Shown: positions 62,334 through 64,000 of the stretch, piece after piece
Layout: each line of letters opens with the position of its first letter
Position numbering within the stretch: the first letter of the stretch is position 1
Source of the DNA: Hofstenia miamia
Lineage: Eukaryota > Xenacoelomorpha > Acoela
Assembly: GCA_004352715.1 (NCBI GenBank)
Contig: SCFE01000026.1
Coordinates: 94,099-158,098, forward strand
Length of the DNA: 64,000 bases
Reading direction: 5' to 3'
Program-made: the position numbers and the translations under genes
Notes under the pieces: model-generated
Databases searched by the model: none
What the model saw: the letters and a program-made list of their open reading frames with translations, nothing else
Told to the model about the DNA's origin: nothing

Positions 62334-64000
62334 AAATCATCTCAGAGAATTATATTGTGAAGAAGAAGAGAATTACAGTGATGATGTGATATTTTACTTT
62401 ACATTAAGCTGTTCCAGTTGAACTTTGAGTAGGAACAGGGACAACAATTTAGAGTCATTTCTCCCTAGAAGTCCAGCTGGAAATAAGAAATATTGCATTT
62501 TAATTACATTTGCCTAGAAGAATCAATTATTTTGTCAATTCTAACAAAGCCATCACATCATAACCAAATTGTTTCCTGAGTGTGAATGTTTAATTAAAAT
62601 ATTTTGGTTGCCAACCCAATTGTTGATGCAAATAGTGGAACACACAATGTCTCCAACAGAAGGTATGATATTGCAACTGTCTCAAGTCATTCTCAAAGGC
62701 AGTAGATTACATATCACTATACATATGTATTTATATTAAAGATTTACATTTAATCTTATTTCAAAATTCAATTCCAATTCATTTCTCTACACTAAGTAAT
62801 AAAAGTAGTAATATGATAATTGGTTCAAATCAAACTTTCTATTTTCTTGAAATAGGATAGCTAAATATTTTTGATTCAATTCATTTGAAATACAAGTCTT
62901 ATTGAAAATAAATGAGTAAATAATTGAACAATGAAATATGTAAGTAATTTTGAAGACATCTTGTACTATTACTTAATTGATATTGTAACAGAATGTAAAT
63001 GGAAAGGAATTCTTGTTAGCCTCACTTAGTAGAAGAGTGCATATGTAAAGCACTTTTTTTACCATAAAAAACATTGGTGTCAATTTAGATATTAGAAATT
63101 TGATTTAGTGATTTTATTTGTACAACATTCATTTTTAATTAAGTTTTATAAATACAGGTCCAAAAAAATGTATGGCAAAAAATAAGTTTAGCTAAAAGTC
63201 AATCACTTGGTGTTTCACCAATATGAGCCAAAACAGGAATTTGAATTAATATTGATCATGTCATTAGAGGAAATTTCATTTAAAATACCTTTAAGTGATT
63301 TTAGTTTTATGCAGTATACCAGCTAATTTAATGATTTTTAGGTAAATAATAGTTAAATTTAGGTGGTCATTGAGTAAACCTTGATTTAGGTAAAAATCCC
63401 ATTTTGGGCCTCATTTAGGTAAATTTAGGTAGCTTTAGGTAAACAACCTAAATACCAGGCCCTAGTAATGAATCACTAAATTGTAGCAAAGGTTATTATC
63501 AATAAACTTTTACTAAAGCTCAGTTCTTCTTTAAATTTAATTAATCTATTGGATTTGTGCATAATGCAACTTAGCTAAATTTCTATGTATAGCTGGTTGT
63601 GGTGAATTTACTGATTGAAATGATGAAGCCTAAAAAGATCAATTGATATATTTATTAACTCATCTGATTTAATGTTAACACATTACTGCCTATTTAATTG
63701 AAGTTTCAAACGAATGTTTTATGTCAAGAGTAATATGTGATTATTTAAGACTTGTTTGAAATTGGGATTAATCAATAATTACTAAATGTTTAATAGAATA
63801 ATAAAATGTTTAATTAGTTTGATGTACAACAAGAATGAATTCTTTATGACTAATTACACAAGTTAACTGCAGATTACACTGTGGGTTGCATGAGAGTGAT
63901 TTATCTGCTAATAAGTCATCAGGTAAACATAAGTATTTAAACTAGCAGTGTGTGAAGAACCTAAACACATGATTATTAATTGCCATTAATACTTATGGAT
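62334..64000 (+). repeat. Duplicate of repeat-array unit 1 (26339-27970)
   Basis: Colinear with 26339-27970 to the window edge, with small indels only, for example an extra AGGTAAATTTAGGT stretch near 63415. It shows the segmental duplication includes the DNA flanking the LTR. Confidence 0.88.

Overview
This is an AT-rich (roughly 70% A+T by eye) stretch of animal nuclear DNA, most likely from an invertebrate. I do not assign a species. The evidence is an intron-bounded FERM-domain exon, eukaryotic splice signals, and a dense mix of animal transposon families: Ty3/gypsy LTR elements, piggyBac, Tc1/mariner, a hAT-like element and MITEs. It is a draft scaffold, with four N runs and seven single-n contig joins. 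At least three joins sit beside duplicated sequence that looks like unmerged contigs or haplotypes.

Layout. 1-2.2 kb: decayed gene with an OB-fold (RPA-like) domain, followed by a 202-bp tandem repeat. 5.8-9.1 kb: hAT-like DNA transposon with perfect terminal inverted repeats. 10.4-12.6 kb: mariner-type helix-turn-helix remnant, then an LTR-like repeat carrying a foldback MITE. 14.2-16.2 kb: intronless protein-kinase-like gene with in-frame stops. 17.3-26.3 kb: defective Ty3/gypsy element on the minus strand with a 5' LTR that itself holds a nested solo LTR. 26.3-39.9 kb: array of about 2.8-kb non-coding repeat units carrying short exon-like segments, interrupted by a Tc1 element and a solo LTR. 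40.5-44.8 kb: two MITEs and microsatellites. 45.8-49.3 kb: apparently host DNA with the FERM exon. 49.4-51.1 kb: decayed piggyBac. 51.1-53.9 kb: third gypsy copy, plus strand. 55.4-64.0 kb: segmental duplicate of 18.8-28.0 kb.

Most coding sequence is mobile-element debris. All three gypsy copies carry Asn at the expected catalytic Asp of the protease and all lack the N-terminal half of reverse transcriptase, so none can be autonomous. The only well-supported host coding feature is the FERM exon. The kinase and OB-fold genes are probably pseudogenes. The most unusual signal is the 26-40 kb array. In three successive units a 54-64-nt segment lies between conserved AG acceptors and GTATGTGA donors, and it is visibly more diverged than its intron-like flanks. 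This is the pattern expected of rapidly evolving micro-exons, but it is unproven here.
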